DNA of 64,000 nt, from positions 1 through 64,000 of the forward strand of contig PKDC01000028.1 in NCBI GenBank assembly GCA_002862435.1, in the 5' to 3' direction. Below the pieces are notes generated by a model. It did not search any database. It was not told the DNA's origin and worked only from the letters and a program-made list of their open reading frames with translations. Of this stretch, positions 47,695 to 56,269 are shown piece by piece; the first letter of the stretch is position 1; the number at the start of each line of letters is the position of its first letter. The position numbers were made by a program, and so were the translations under genes. This DNA comes from Pseudomonadota bacterium (GTDB lineage: Bacteria; Pseudomonadota; Gammaproteobacteria; UBA5335).

Positions 47695-48553
47695 CACCCC
47701 GGAATCGCCTGGCGAAGGGGGAGGATGGCGCGAGCCCTTCGCCGGCCTGATCGGTGCGCGGCGGGTGCGAACGGCAGCTTTCGGGACGCATCCCCGGCAA
47801 CTGTTGGACGTCTACCGGCCGGCATCCGGAAGCGGGCTGCCAGTCATCGTGTTTTTCTACGGCGGTCGCTGGAAACAGGGCAGTCGCCGCCAGTATGGGC
47901 TGCTGGCGCGTCGCTTGGCGGCTTTGGGCGCGGTGGTGGTTGTGCCGGACTACCGGCTGTATCCGCTGGTGCGCTTTCCGGTCTTCGTCGAGGATGGGGC
48001 GGCAGCGGTGGACTGGACCCTGCGCCATGCGGCGGCGCTGGGGGGTGATCCGGACCGGATCTATCTCATGGGTCATTCGGCGGGCGCGCACATCGGCGCC
48101 TTGCTGGCGCTGGACGGGCGTTATCTGGCGGCCCATGGACGCACGCCTGCGGAACTGGCGGGTTTCATCGGCCTGGCCGGACCTTATGATTTCATGCCCT
48201 TCCAGAGTGACGAGCTGGCCGATACCTTTGGTCCGGCCGAGCGCCACGAGGCGTCCCAGCCGATCCATTTTGTCGATGGGCGCAATCCGCCATTCCTGCT
48301 CCTGCACGGCTCGCGGGATCGGGTGGTCGGTCCCGGCAACAGCAAGCGCCTGTGGCGGCGCATCGAGGCCAGCGGTGGCCGGGCACGCATGGTCTTTCTG
48401 GAACGGGCCGATCACTTCAACATTCTGCTGGCCGCGGCCTTTCCGTTCCGATCGGCCTTGGCGGCGGTGCGGCGCGAAATCGGCGCATTCGTGGTGAACG
48501 GTGGCGCCCAGCGCTTGCCTGACCCGCCCACCGACTTCATGTCCCTGGGCTGA
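47678..48553 (+). CDS. Alpha/beta hydrolase, probable esterase
   Basis: A 291-residue serine hydrolase of the alpha/beta fold, BD-FAE/HSL type. It has the oxyanion segment FFYGGRWKQGSRRQY, YRLYP, the nucleophile elbow MGHSAGAHIG with catalytic serine, an acid region LLLHGSRDRVV and a catalytic histidine in ADHFN. Substrate is unknown. ATG 47678 overlaps the upstream VWA gene by 17 bases, so it is probably in the same operon. No signal peptide. Confidence 0.88.
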   Translation: MNRSSDTPESPGEGGGWREPFAGLIGARRVRTAAFGTHPRQLLDVYRPASGSGLPVIVFFYGGRWKQGSRRQYGLLARRLAALGAVVVVPDYRLYPLVRFPVFVEDGAAAVDWTLRHAAALGGDPDRIYLMGHSAGAHIGALLALDGRYLAAHGRTPAELAGFIGLAGPYDFMPFQSDELADTFGPAERHEASQPIHFVDGRNPPFLLLHGSRDRVVGPGNSKRLWRRIEASGGRARMVFLERADHFNILLAAAFPFRSALAAVRREIGAFVVNGGAQRLPDPPTDFMSLG

Positions 48554-48598
48554 GGTCCGCCAGACAGTCGCATTCAAGTCCATCGACGGAGTGATCTC

Positions 48599-49420
48599 TT
48601 GCGCATCATGACGCTCAATCTCAATGGCATCCGTTCGGCGGCGAGCAAGGGCTTTCTGGACTGGCTGCCGACCATGAATGCGGATTGGATCTGCTTGCAG
48701 GAGCTCAAGGCGCAGGATGCGGACCTCACCGCCCTGATGCGCCATCCGCTGGGTTATCAGGGCTATTTCCACTGCGCCGAAAAAAAAGGCTACAGCGGCG
48801 TCGGCGTCTATGCCCGCTGCCCGCCCGAGCGCGTTGTGGCGGGTCTGGGGGTTGCTGAAATCGACGCCGAAGGGCGCTATCTGGAGCTGGTTTACCCGGG
48901 CCTGTCGGTGATTTCGCTGTACTTGCCTTCCGGCTCCAGCGGCGAGCACCGCCAGGCGGCCAAGTTCCATTTCATGGAGCGCTTCTTCGGTCACCTGGCG
49001 GACCTGTCCCGGGCGGGCCGACAGGTGCTCCTGTGCGGGGACTGGAACATCGCCCATCGCGAGATCGATCTCAAGAACTGGCGTTCCAACCAGAAAAACT
49101 CAGGCTTCCTGCCGGAGGAGCGGGCCTGGTTGAGCCAGGTGTTCGATGAACTGGGCTGGGTGGATGTGTTTCGACAGCTTTACCCCGCAGCCACCGGGGA
49201 GGGCTACACGTGGTGGAGCAATCGCGGTCAGGCCTGGGCACGCAACGTCGGCTGGCGCATCGACTACCAGATCGCCACGCCGGCGCTTGCGGCCACGGCG
49301 CGTGCAGCGGACATCTATAAGGCCCAGCGCTTCAGCGATCATGCGGCGCTCACCATCGATTACGACTGGCCGCTACCGCCTGCTGCGAGCGCAAGCCGGA
49401 TCCAGGCCGCGACGGCATGA
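48599..49420 (+). CDS. xthA: Exodeoxyribonuclease III-type AP endonuclease
   Basis: Repairs abasic sites and 3' blocked ends in DNA. The 273-residue product has the metal-binding Glu35 in LQELKAQD, the Asp148 and Asn150 in GDWNIAHREIDLKNW, and the C-terminal SDHAAL with catalytic Asp-His. TTG 48599 is the likely start, with GGAG seven to eight bases upstream, giving the usual MRIMTLNLNGIRSA; ATG 48608 would trim three residues. Its end overlaps the permease gene by 4 bases. Confidence 0.94.
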   Translation: MRIMTLNLNGIRSAASKGFLDWLPTMNADWICLQELKAQDADLTALMRHPLGYQGYFHCAEKKGYSGVGVYARCPPERVVAGLGVAEIDAEGRYLELVYPGLSVISLYLPSGSSGEHRQAAKFHFMERFFGHLADLSRAGRQVLLCGDWNIAHREIDLKNWRSNQKNSGFLPEERAWLSQVFDELGWVDVFRQLYPAATGEGYTWWSNRGQAWARNVGWRIDYQIATPALAATARAADIYKAQRFSDHAALTIDYDWPLPPAASASRIQAATA

Positions 49421-50703
49421 GCGAGCGCGCCGCCGACACCACGACACCGGCATCCACCGGGCAGGCGCTGCGCCGCCATCCGGAGCTGTGGCGCATCACC
49501 GTGCTGGCGTTCGCCTCCGGACTGCCGCTGGCGCTGTCCGGGGGAACCCTGCAGGCCTGGCTTGCCGATGTGCGCATCGATATTCGCACCATCGGCATCT
49601 TCAGCCTGGTCGGCTTGCCCTACACCCTGAAGTTTCTGTGGGCACCGCTGTTCGACCGCTACGCCCTGCTGGGACTGGGACGCCGCCGCGGCGGCCTGGT
49701 GGTCACCCAGGTGATGTTGGTGCTCGCGCTGCTGATCATGTCGATGCAGGATCCGAGTGCGGGCGTTGTCGTCCTGGGATTGCTGGCTCTGGGGCTGGCG
49801 TTCGCCTCGGCTTCGCAGGATATCGTGTTCGACGCTTATCGCACCGAGGTCCTGGAACCGCCCTTGCGGGGACTGGGGGCTGGCCTGACCAACACCGGCT
49901 ACCGCCTGGCCATGCTCACCTCGGGCGCGCTGGCGTTGGTGCTGGCGGGCTCGGTGGGTTGGGCGACCACCTACCGCATCATGGCGGTCTTGATGGCTGT
50001 GGGAATTCTGGTCACCCTGTTCAGTCCCGAGCCGGTGGCGCCGGCTACAGCGCCCCATCGCTTGGTGGATGCCCTATGGGAACCGTTGCAGGCTTTCTTC
50101 AGTCGCCCCGCCGCAGGGGCCTTTCTGGCCTTGATCATTCTCTACAAGTTCGGCGATGCCTTTGCGGCCACCTTGAGTACCGCGTTCCTGGTCCAGGGGG
50201 TGGGGTTCAGCGTTGCCGAGGTGGGCGTGGTGAACAAGGGCGTCGGCATTGCGGCGGCCTTGTTCGGCGCCGTGGTTGGCGGGGCGCTGATGATGCGCTG
50301 GGGCTTGTGGCGCGCACTCTTGGTGTTCGGGCTCATGCAGGCGTTGACCAACCTGTTGTTTGCCGCACTGGCTCTGGTGGGGAAGAGTCATGGCATGCTG
50401 GTCGTGGCCGTGGTGGGTGAGCAATTGTTCGGGGGAATGGGGTCGGCGGCCTTCGTCGCGCTGCTGATGGCGCTGTGCGACGTGCGTTACACCGCGACCC
50501 AGTACGCCCTGTTTTCGGCAGTTGCGGCGCTGGCGCGGGTATTCATCGGACCGCCGGCGGGTTACCTGGTGGCCGCATGGGGCTGGCCGGTGTTCTTCAC
50601 CATCACCTTCCTGGCCTCCCTGCCAGCCTTGGCGCTGATTGCCCACCTCGGGAAATCGATCCGTCTTCTGGATCTGCCGGCTCAAGCTGGCGTGTCGCAG
50701 TGA
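49417..50703 (+). CDS. AmpG-like major facilitator permease
   Basis: A 428-residue inner-membrane transporter with about 12 hydrophobic helices. The FASGLPLALSGGTLQAWL start, the KFLWAPLFDRY loop and the ASASQDIVFDAYRTEVL segment are characteristic of AmpG, which imports anhydro-muropeptides from the periplasm for cell-wall recycling. It is shorter than E. coli AmpG (491, 14 helices). Placement upstream of glmU supports a cell-wall role by inference. It overlaps xthA (ATGA) and the Rieske gene (GTGA) by 4 bases each. Confidence 0.88.
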   Translation: MSERAADTTTPASTGQALRRHPELWRITVLAFASGLPLALSGGTLQAWLADVRIDIRTIGIFSLVGLPYTLKFLWAPLFDRYALLGLGRRRGGLVVTQVMLVLALLIMSMQDPSAGVVVLGLLALGLAFASASQDIVFDAYRTEVLEPPLRGLGAGLTNTGYRLAMLTSGALALVLAGSVGWATTYRIMAVLMAVGILVTLFSPEPVAPATAPHRLVDALWEPLQAFFSRPAAGAFLALIILYKFGDAFAATLSTAFLVQGVGFSVAEVGVVNKGVGIAAALFGAVVGGALMMRWGLWRALLVFGLMQALTNLLFAALALVGKSHGMLVVAVVGEQLFGGMGSAAFVALLMALCDVRYTATQYALFSAVAALARVFIGPPAGYLVAAWGWPVFFTITFLASLPALALIAHLGKSIRLLDLPAQAGVSQ

Positions 50704-51035
50704 GCGGTGCGCGTCTGTGCCGATGGACGGATTTGCCCGACCCGGGAAGCCGGGCTTTTGATCTTATGGATGGCGACACGCATCGGGCTTGTGTGCTGGT
50801 GCGCCGGGGGGAACAGGTCTGGGCCTATGAGAACCGCTGTCCACACACCGGCGCATCGCTCGATTGGCGGCCGGGCCAGGTGCTCAACCCCGAGGGGACA
50901 CATATCCAATGTGCCTTGCATCTGGCCCAGTTTCGGATGGAGGACGGGTTGTGTGTCCATGGCCCCTGTGTGGGACAGGCGCTGGCGGCGGTGGCGGTGC
51001 ACCGGCAAGGCGATTGGGTGGTGATGGACGCGTAA
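50700..51035 (+). CDS. Small Rieske [2Fe-2S] protein
   Basis: A 111-residue stand-alone Rieske ferredoxin. It has the two cluster boxes [10 protein letters not shown] (C-x-H) and QCALHLAQF (C-x2-H), with 17 residues between. It could be an electron carrier for an oxygenase or another redox enzyme; none is adjacent. GTG 50700 overlaps the permease stop in a GTGA junction. glmU starts 40 bases later. No signal peptide, so it is likely cytosolic. Confidence 0.9.
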   Translation: MSGARLCRWTDLPDPGSRAFDLMDGDTHRACVLVRRGEQVWAYENRCPHTGASLDWRPGQVLNPEGTHIQCALHLAQFRMEDGLCVHGPCVGQALAAVAVHRQGDWVVMDA

Positions 51036-51075
51036 TGGCAAGCCATTGGCCGTGACTTCGAAGGGTGGAACAAAA

Positions 51076-52443
51076 ATGACAATGGACGTGATCGTGTTGG
51101 CGGCGGGCAAGGGGACGCGCATGAACAGTGCGCTGCCCAAGGTGTTGCAACCCTTGGCCGGCCGGCCGCTGCTGGCCCACGTGCTGGAAACCGCGCGCGC
51201 ACTGGGACCAGCCGCGCTTCATGTGGTGGTGGGGCACGGCATGGAGGCGGTTCGGACGCGCTTTGACGATCCTGATCTGCACTGGGTTGAACAGACCGAG
51301 CAACGCGGGACGGGTCATGCGGTGGCCCAGGCGCTGCCTCATCTTGCCGGTGGATTGGCCCTGATCCTCTACGGGGATGTGCCCTTGGTGCGCCCTCAAA
51401 CCTTGGCCGGCTTGCAGGCAGCGGCCGGTGATGGCTTGTCCCTGTTGGTGGCCGAGTGGGCCGATCCAGGCGGATACGGGCGGATCCTGCGGAATGCTGC
51501 GGGTCAGGTTTGCGGCATCGTGGAAGAGCGTGATGCCACGCAGGCCCAACGGGCCATCCGGGAGGTGAACACGGGCCTGATGGCCGTCTCAGCGGCTTTG
51601 CTGCGGCGCTACCTGCCGCGCCTGCAGCCGCATAACGCGCAGGGCGAATACTATCTGACCGATCTGGTCGCACTGGCCGTTGCCGATGGTGTGGCGGTGC
51701 ACGCGGTACGGACCGAGGAACATGAGGAAGTGCTCGGGGTCAACGACCGGTTGCAGCTTGCCCAGGTCGAGCGGGTGCTGCAGCGCCGTCAGGCCGAGGC
51801 CCTGTTGCGTGCGGGGGTGACCCTGGCCGATCCGGCGCGGCTGGACGTGCGCGGCACCTTGGTCTGTGGACGGGACGTGTTCATCGATGTGGGCTGCGTG
51901 TTCGAGGGCCGTGTCCATCTGGGCGACGGGGTGCGGATCGGTGCCCATGGTGTGTTGCGCGACTGCGAACTGGCGGCGGGGGTGGACGTGTTGCCGTTCT
52001 GCCATCTGGATGGTGCACAAGTGGGCTCCGGTGCCCGCATCGGCCCTTACGCGCGGCTGCGGCCCGGTGCCGATCTGGGACCGCGGACCCATATCGGTAA
52101 TTTCGTGGAGATCAAGCAGGCCACGGTGGGCGAGGACAGCAAGATCAACCACCTCAGCTATGTGGGCGATGCCCAGGTTGGGCGCGGGGTCAACGTGGGC
52201 GCAGGCACCATCACCTGCAACTACGACGGGGTGAACAAGCATCGCACCGTCATCGGGGACGGGGCGTTCATCGGCTCCGGAACCGAACTGGTGGCGCCCG
52301 TAACCGTGGGAGAGGGAGCGACCTTGGGCGCGGGAACCACGCTGCGCAAGGACGCGCCTGCCGGCCAGCTTACGCTGGGCGCCGAACGCCAGCTCACGCT
52401 TCCCCATTGGCGGCGGCCGCAACCGAAGCCCAAGCCTGGATGA
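51076..52443 (+). CDS. glmU: Bifunctional UDP-N-acetylglucosamine pyrophosphorylase / glucosamine-1-phosphate acetyltransferase
   Basis: Acetylates glucosamine-1-phosphate (made by GlmM, encoded at 522) and adds UMP to form UDP-GlcNAc. The 455-residue product has the N-terminal nucleotidyltransferase loop LAAGKGTRM (8-16) and a C-terminal left-handed beta-helix of hexapeptide repeats (about 250-435) with [23 protein letters not shown] 51076 follows AAGGGTGGA; upstream codons are unsupported. It closes the seven-gene run from moxR. Confidence 0.97.
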   Translation: MTMDVIVLAAGKGTRMNSALPKVLQPLAGRPLLAHVLETARALGPAALHVVVGHGMEAVRTRFDDPDLHWVEQTEQRGTGHAVAQALPHLAGGLALILYGDVPLVRPQTLAGLQAAAGDGLSLLVAEWADPGGYGRILRNAAGQVCGIVEERDATQAQRAIREVNTGLMAVSAALLRRYLPRLQPHNAQGEYYLTDLVALAVADGVAVHAVRTEEHEEVLGVNDRLQLAQVERVLQRRQAEALLRAGVTLADPARLDVRGTLVCGRDVFIDVGCVFEGRVHLGDGVRIGAHGVLRDCELAAGVDVLPFCHLDGAQVGSGARIGPYARLRPGADLGPRTHIGNFVEIKQATVGEDSKINHLSYVGDAQVGRGVNVGAGTITCNYDGVNKHRTVIGDGAFIGSGTELVAPVTVGEGATLGAGTTLRKDAPAGQLTLGAERQLTLPHWRRPQPKPKPG

Positions 52444-52492
52444 GCCGATTGCCGGCTGCGGTCAAGCCGGGGGTCGGTTGAAGCCGATGGAT

Positions 52493-53107
52493 TCAGTCGT
52501 TGCGAGCGTGGATCATTGACCAGTAACCGAAGAGATTGACCGGTTCGATGTCGAAATGCTTGATCTGGGCGTCGGCCAGGAAGCGATCCAGGGGAAAGTC
52601 CGAGGTAAACCCGATCAGCGGCGTGATGACCGCAATGCCGCGTTCGAACCAGCGCACCATGGAATGGGGGTGGCTGAAATGGTTGACGATGAACAGATCC
52701 CCGCCGGGGCGGCAGACGCGCTTCATTTCCGACACCATGCGCCGGGGATCGGGAACCACCGAGGCCACATACATGGCGGTAACCTTGTCGAAGCTGTTGT
52801 CGGCGAATTCCAGTTGCTGCGCGTCCATGATGCGCAGGTCCACATGGTTGAGCTGCTGTTTTCTGACCCGACGGTGACCCCGTTCCAGCATCTTGGGGGA
52901 AACATCGATGCCGGTGATCCGCGTGGATCGGGGGTAGCATGACAAGGACATGCCGGTGCCGACACCCACCTCGAGAACGCGATCGCCGGGCTGGCAATCC
53001 ATCTTGTCGATGATGCGTTGGCGACCGGGTTGGAAGATCGGGCTGAATACCAGATCGTAGGCGGCGGCCATGCGATCATAGGTTTTGATGACGGCGGTTT
53101 GTTCCAC
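52493..53107 (-). CDS. SAM-dependent methyltransferase, PmtA-like
   Basis: A 204-residue class I methyltransferase. The SAM-binding motif is LEVGVGTGMSL near residue 46, then GIDVSPKMLERG and a D..MDAQQLEF segment. The start VIKTYDRMAAAYDLVFSPIF and the VNHFSHPHSMVRWFER region resemble Rhodobacter-type phosphatidylethanolamine N-methyltransferases, which make phosphatidylcholine. That substrate is inferred; a quinone or other small-molecule target is possible. It is convergent with glmU, with 49 bases between. Confidence 0.8.
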   Translation of the reverse strand: MEQTAVIKTYDRMAAAYDLVFSPIFQPGRQRIIDKMDCQPGDRVLEVGVGTGMSLSCYPRSTRITGIDVSPKMLERGHRRVRKQQLNHVDLRIMDAQQLEFADNSFDKVTAMYVASVVPDPRRMVSEMKRVCRPGGDLFIVNHFSHPHSMVRWFERGIAVITPLIGFTSDFPLDRFLADAQIKHFDIEPVNLFGYWSMIHARND

Positions 53108-53264
53108 AACTCAGTCCTTGGTTGGGCGGATGGGCAATGGGTGACAAGACACCCAGTCGATGGGTTGCATTCTAGCCCAAAAATCTAAGGGTCACGGCGT
53201 GTCGAAGTGCGAGATCAGTTACGATGGCCCCCCTTTTTGTCCCAAATCAGCAGGAAAGTTCAAC

Positions 53265-54674
53265 GTGTCCTCCTTGGATCTGACCCGCGACGCGCATCGG
53301 TCCGGAAAACCTGAAGGGATCGATGCCCTCATTACCCCGGAAGGCAGCCTGGAGGTGCTCTCCCAGATGGAAGTGGCGCGCCTGCGCGACACCAGCCTGG
53401 GCGGCTTGCACGAATTGCTGCGGCGCTGCGCCCTCGCGGTGCTCAACAGCGGCAACATGGAGGACGACAGCCGCCAAGTGATGGCGCGCTATCACGACTT
53501 CGACATCCAGGTGGTGCAACAGGAACGGGGCATCAAGCTGGAACTGCGCAATGCGCCGGCCGGCGCCTTCGTCGATGGGCAAATGATCCGCGGGATTCGG
53601 GAGCACTTGTTCGCTGTGCTGCGTGACATCGTCTATGTCCACAACGAGATTCGCCTGCATCCGCGCTTTGATCTGGAGGCCCCCGGCGGGGTGACCGACG
53701 CGGTGTTCCACACGCTGCGCAATGCCCGTGCCCTGTTTCCCGGCCAGCCGCCCAACCTGGTGGTGTGTTGGGGCGGCCACTCCATCAGCCGTCCCGAATA
53801 CGATTACGCCAAGCACGTCGGCTATGAACTCGGCTTGCGGGGCATGGACATCTGTACCGGCTGCGGGCCGGGCGCCATGAAAGGTCCCATGAAGGGCGCC
53901 GCCGTGGGCCATGCCAAGCAGCATCGCAGTGGCGGGCGCTACGTGGGCATTTCCGAGCCCGGCATCATCGCCGCCGAGCCCCCCAATCCGATTGTGAACC
54001 ACCTGGTCATCATGCCCGATATGGAAAAGCGCCTGGAAGCCTTCGTGCGCATCGGGCATGGTTTCGTGGTGTTTCCCGGCGGGGTGGGCACCATGGAAGA
54101 GCTGCTCTACTTGTTCAGTATTCTCTTGCACGCGGAAAATGCCGAGGTTCCCTTTCCGCTGGTCCTGACGGGACCGGCTGCCTCGGCGGATTATTTCAGG
54201 CGGCTGGAGGATTTTCTGGTGAGCACCCTGGGGCCATCGGTCACGGCGCGTTACCAGGTGATTCTCGATGATCCGGTGGCCGTGGCGCGGGCCATGCGCC
54301 GGGGCATGGAGGAGGTGCGCCGCTTCCGTATTGCCCGCAGCGATGCGTTCTATTTCAACTGGGTGCTGCGCATCGATTCCGAGCTGCAACAGCCCTTTGT
54401 CCCTTCCCATCCCAACATGGCGGGGTTGTCCTTGCATCGCGAGCAGCCCTTGCATGCCTTGGCGGCGAATCTGCGCGCCGCGTTTTCCGGGATCGTCGCT
54501 GGCAATGTGAAGGAAACGGGGATTCTGGCCATCGAACTGCATGGGCCATTCCAGATCAGGGGGGCGCCGGATTTGATGCGGTCGCTGGATCAATTGCTGG
54601 ACGGCTTCGTGCGGGAACAGCGCATGAAGCTTCCCGGTAGCCAGTACACGCCGTGTTATGAAATTGTGGTGTGA
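53265..54674 (+). CDS. ppnN: Nucleotide 5'-monophosphate nucleosidase PpnN (LOG family)
   Basis: Cleaves purine and pyrimidine monophosphates to base and ribose-5-phosphate; in E. coli it is controlled by (p)ppGpp. The 469-residue product aligns by eye along its whole length with E. coli PpnN/YgdH: MEVARLRD start region, VVCWGGHSIS, ICTGCGPGAMKGPMKGAAVG, the LOG motif PGGVGTMEE, and C-terminal MKLPGSQYTPCYEI. GTG 53265 follows AGGAAAG; the frame is open 35 codons upstream with atypical residues. Its end overlaps msrQ tail to tail by 19 bases. Confidence 0.95.
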   Translation: MSSLDLTRDAHRSGKPEGIDALITPEGSLEVLSQMEVARLRDTSLGGLHELLRRCALAVLNSGNMEDDSRQVMARYHDFDIQVVQQERGIKLELRNAPAGAFVDGQMIRGIREHLFAVLRDIVYVHNEIRLHPRFDLEAPGGVTDAVFHTLRNARALFPGQPPNLVVCWGGHSISRPEYDYAKHVGYELGLRGMDICTGCGPGAMKGPMKGAAVGHAKQHRSGGRYVGISEPGIIAAEPPNPIVNHLVIMPDMEKRLEAFVRIGHGFVVFPGGVGTMEELLYLFSILLHAENAEVPFPLVLTGPAASADYFRRLEDFLVSTLGPSVTARYQVILDDPVAVARAMRRGMEEVRRFRIARSDAFYFNWVLRIDSELQQPFVPSHPNMAGLSLHREQPLHALAANLRAAFSGIVAGNVKETGILAIELHGPFQIRGAPDLMRSLDQLLDGFVREQRMKLPGSQYTPCYEIVV

Positions 54675-55264
54675 CGTGGCGTCCGGCTGCCGCGCTGCCA
54701 TCCACGGGGCAAGCGCACAACGAGCAAAACCGTCAGGATGGCGCCATAAATCAGCGGTTCCCGTAAATCGGCCTTGACCTGGAAACCGAAGTGAATCGCC
54801 GCCAGGATCGCGGCGGGATAGATCAGCCGGTGCAGACGTTTCCAGTTCGGGCCCAGGCGGCGGATCCAGCCGCGGGTGGATGTGATCGCCAGGGGCAACA
54901 GCAGGGCCAGAGCCAACATCCCGAGCCAGACTGCCTTGTGCTCAACAATTTCGTGCCAGGCTGCCGCAGGGTCCAGATTCTGGTCAAACACCGCGAAGAC
55001 CAACAGATGACCCAGGGCGTAGAAGAACGCCGCCAAACCCAATTGGCGACGGATTGTCAGCGGCCAAACCCAGCCACTCAAGCCTTGCAGTGGCGTCATG
55101 GCGAGTGTCAGCAGCAGCAGGCGCAGGGCCCAGATGCCGCTGGCAATCATCAAGTCCTCGACCGGATCCGGCCCCAGGCTTCCGCGTTGCAGTCCGATGA
55201 TGGTCCACAGGGCGGGAAGGGTCAGCAACCCCCAAACGCCGATACGCCACAAGCTTGCCGGCAT
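54656..55264 (-). CDS. msrQ: Heme-binding membrane subunit MsrQ
   Basis: Inner-membrane b-type cytochrome that passes electrons from the quinone pool to periplasmic MsrP. The 202-residue product has about six hydrophobic helices of the ferric-reductase-like fold, histidines in ALGHLLVF and WKRLHRLIY as candidate heme ligands, and the conserved TSTRGWIRRLGPNWKRLH loop. ATG 55264 lies 2 bases after the msrP stop. The 3' end overlaps ppnN by 19 bases on the other strand. Confidence 0.94.
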   Translation of the reverse strand: MPASLWRIGVWGLLTLPALWTIIGLQRGSLGPDPVEDLMIASGIWALRLLLLTLAMTPLQGLSGWVWPLTIRRQLGLAAFFYALGHLLVFAVFDQNLDPAAAWHEIVEHKAVWLGMLALALLLPLAITSTRGWIRRLGPNWKRLHRLIYPAAILAAIHFGFQVKADLREPLIYGAILTVLLVVRLPRGWQRGSRTPRHTTIS

Positions 55265-55266
55265 GT

Positions 55267-56211
<945 letters not shown>

Positions 56212-56269
56212 GATGAAGCGTCCTTCAGGGAGACAATCCCCGCGTTTGGCCCTGTCGCAGACAAAAGGT

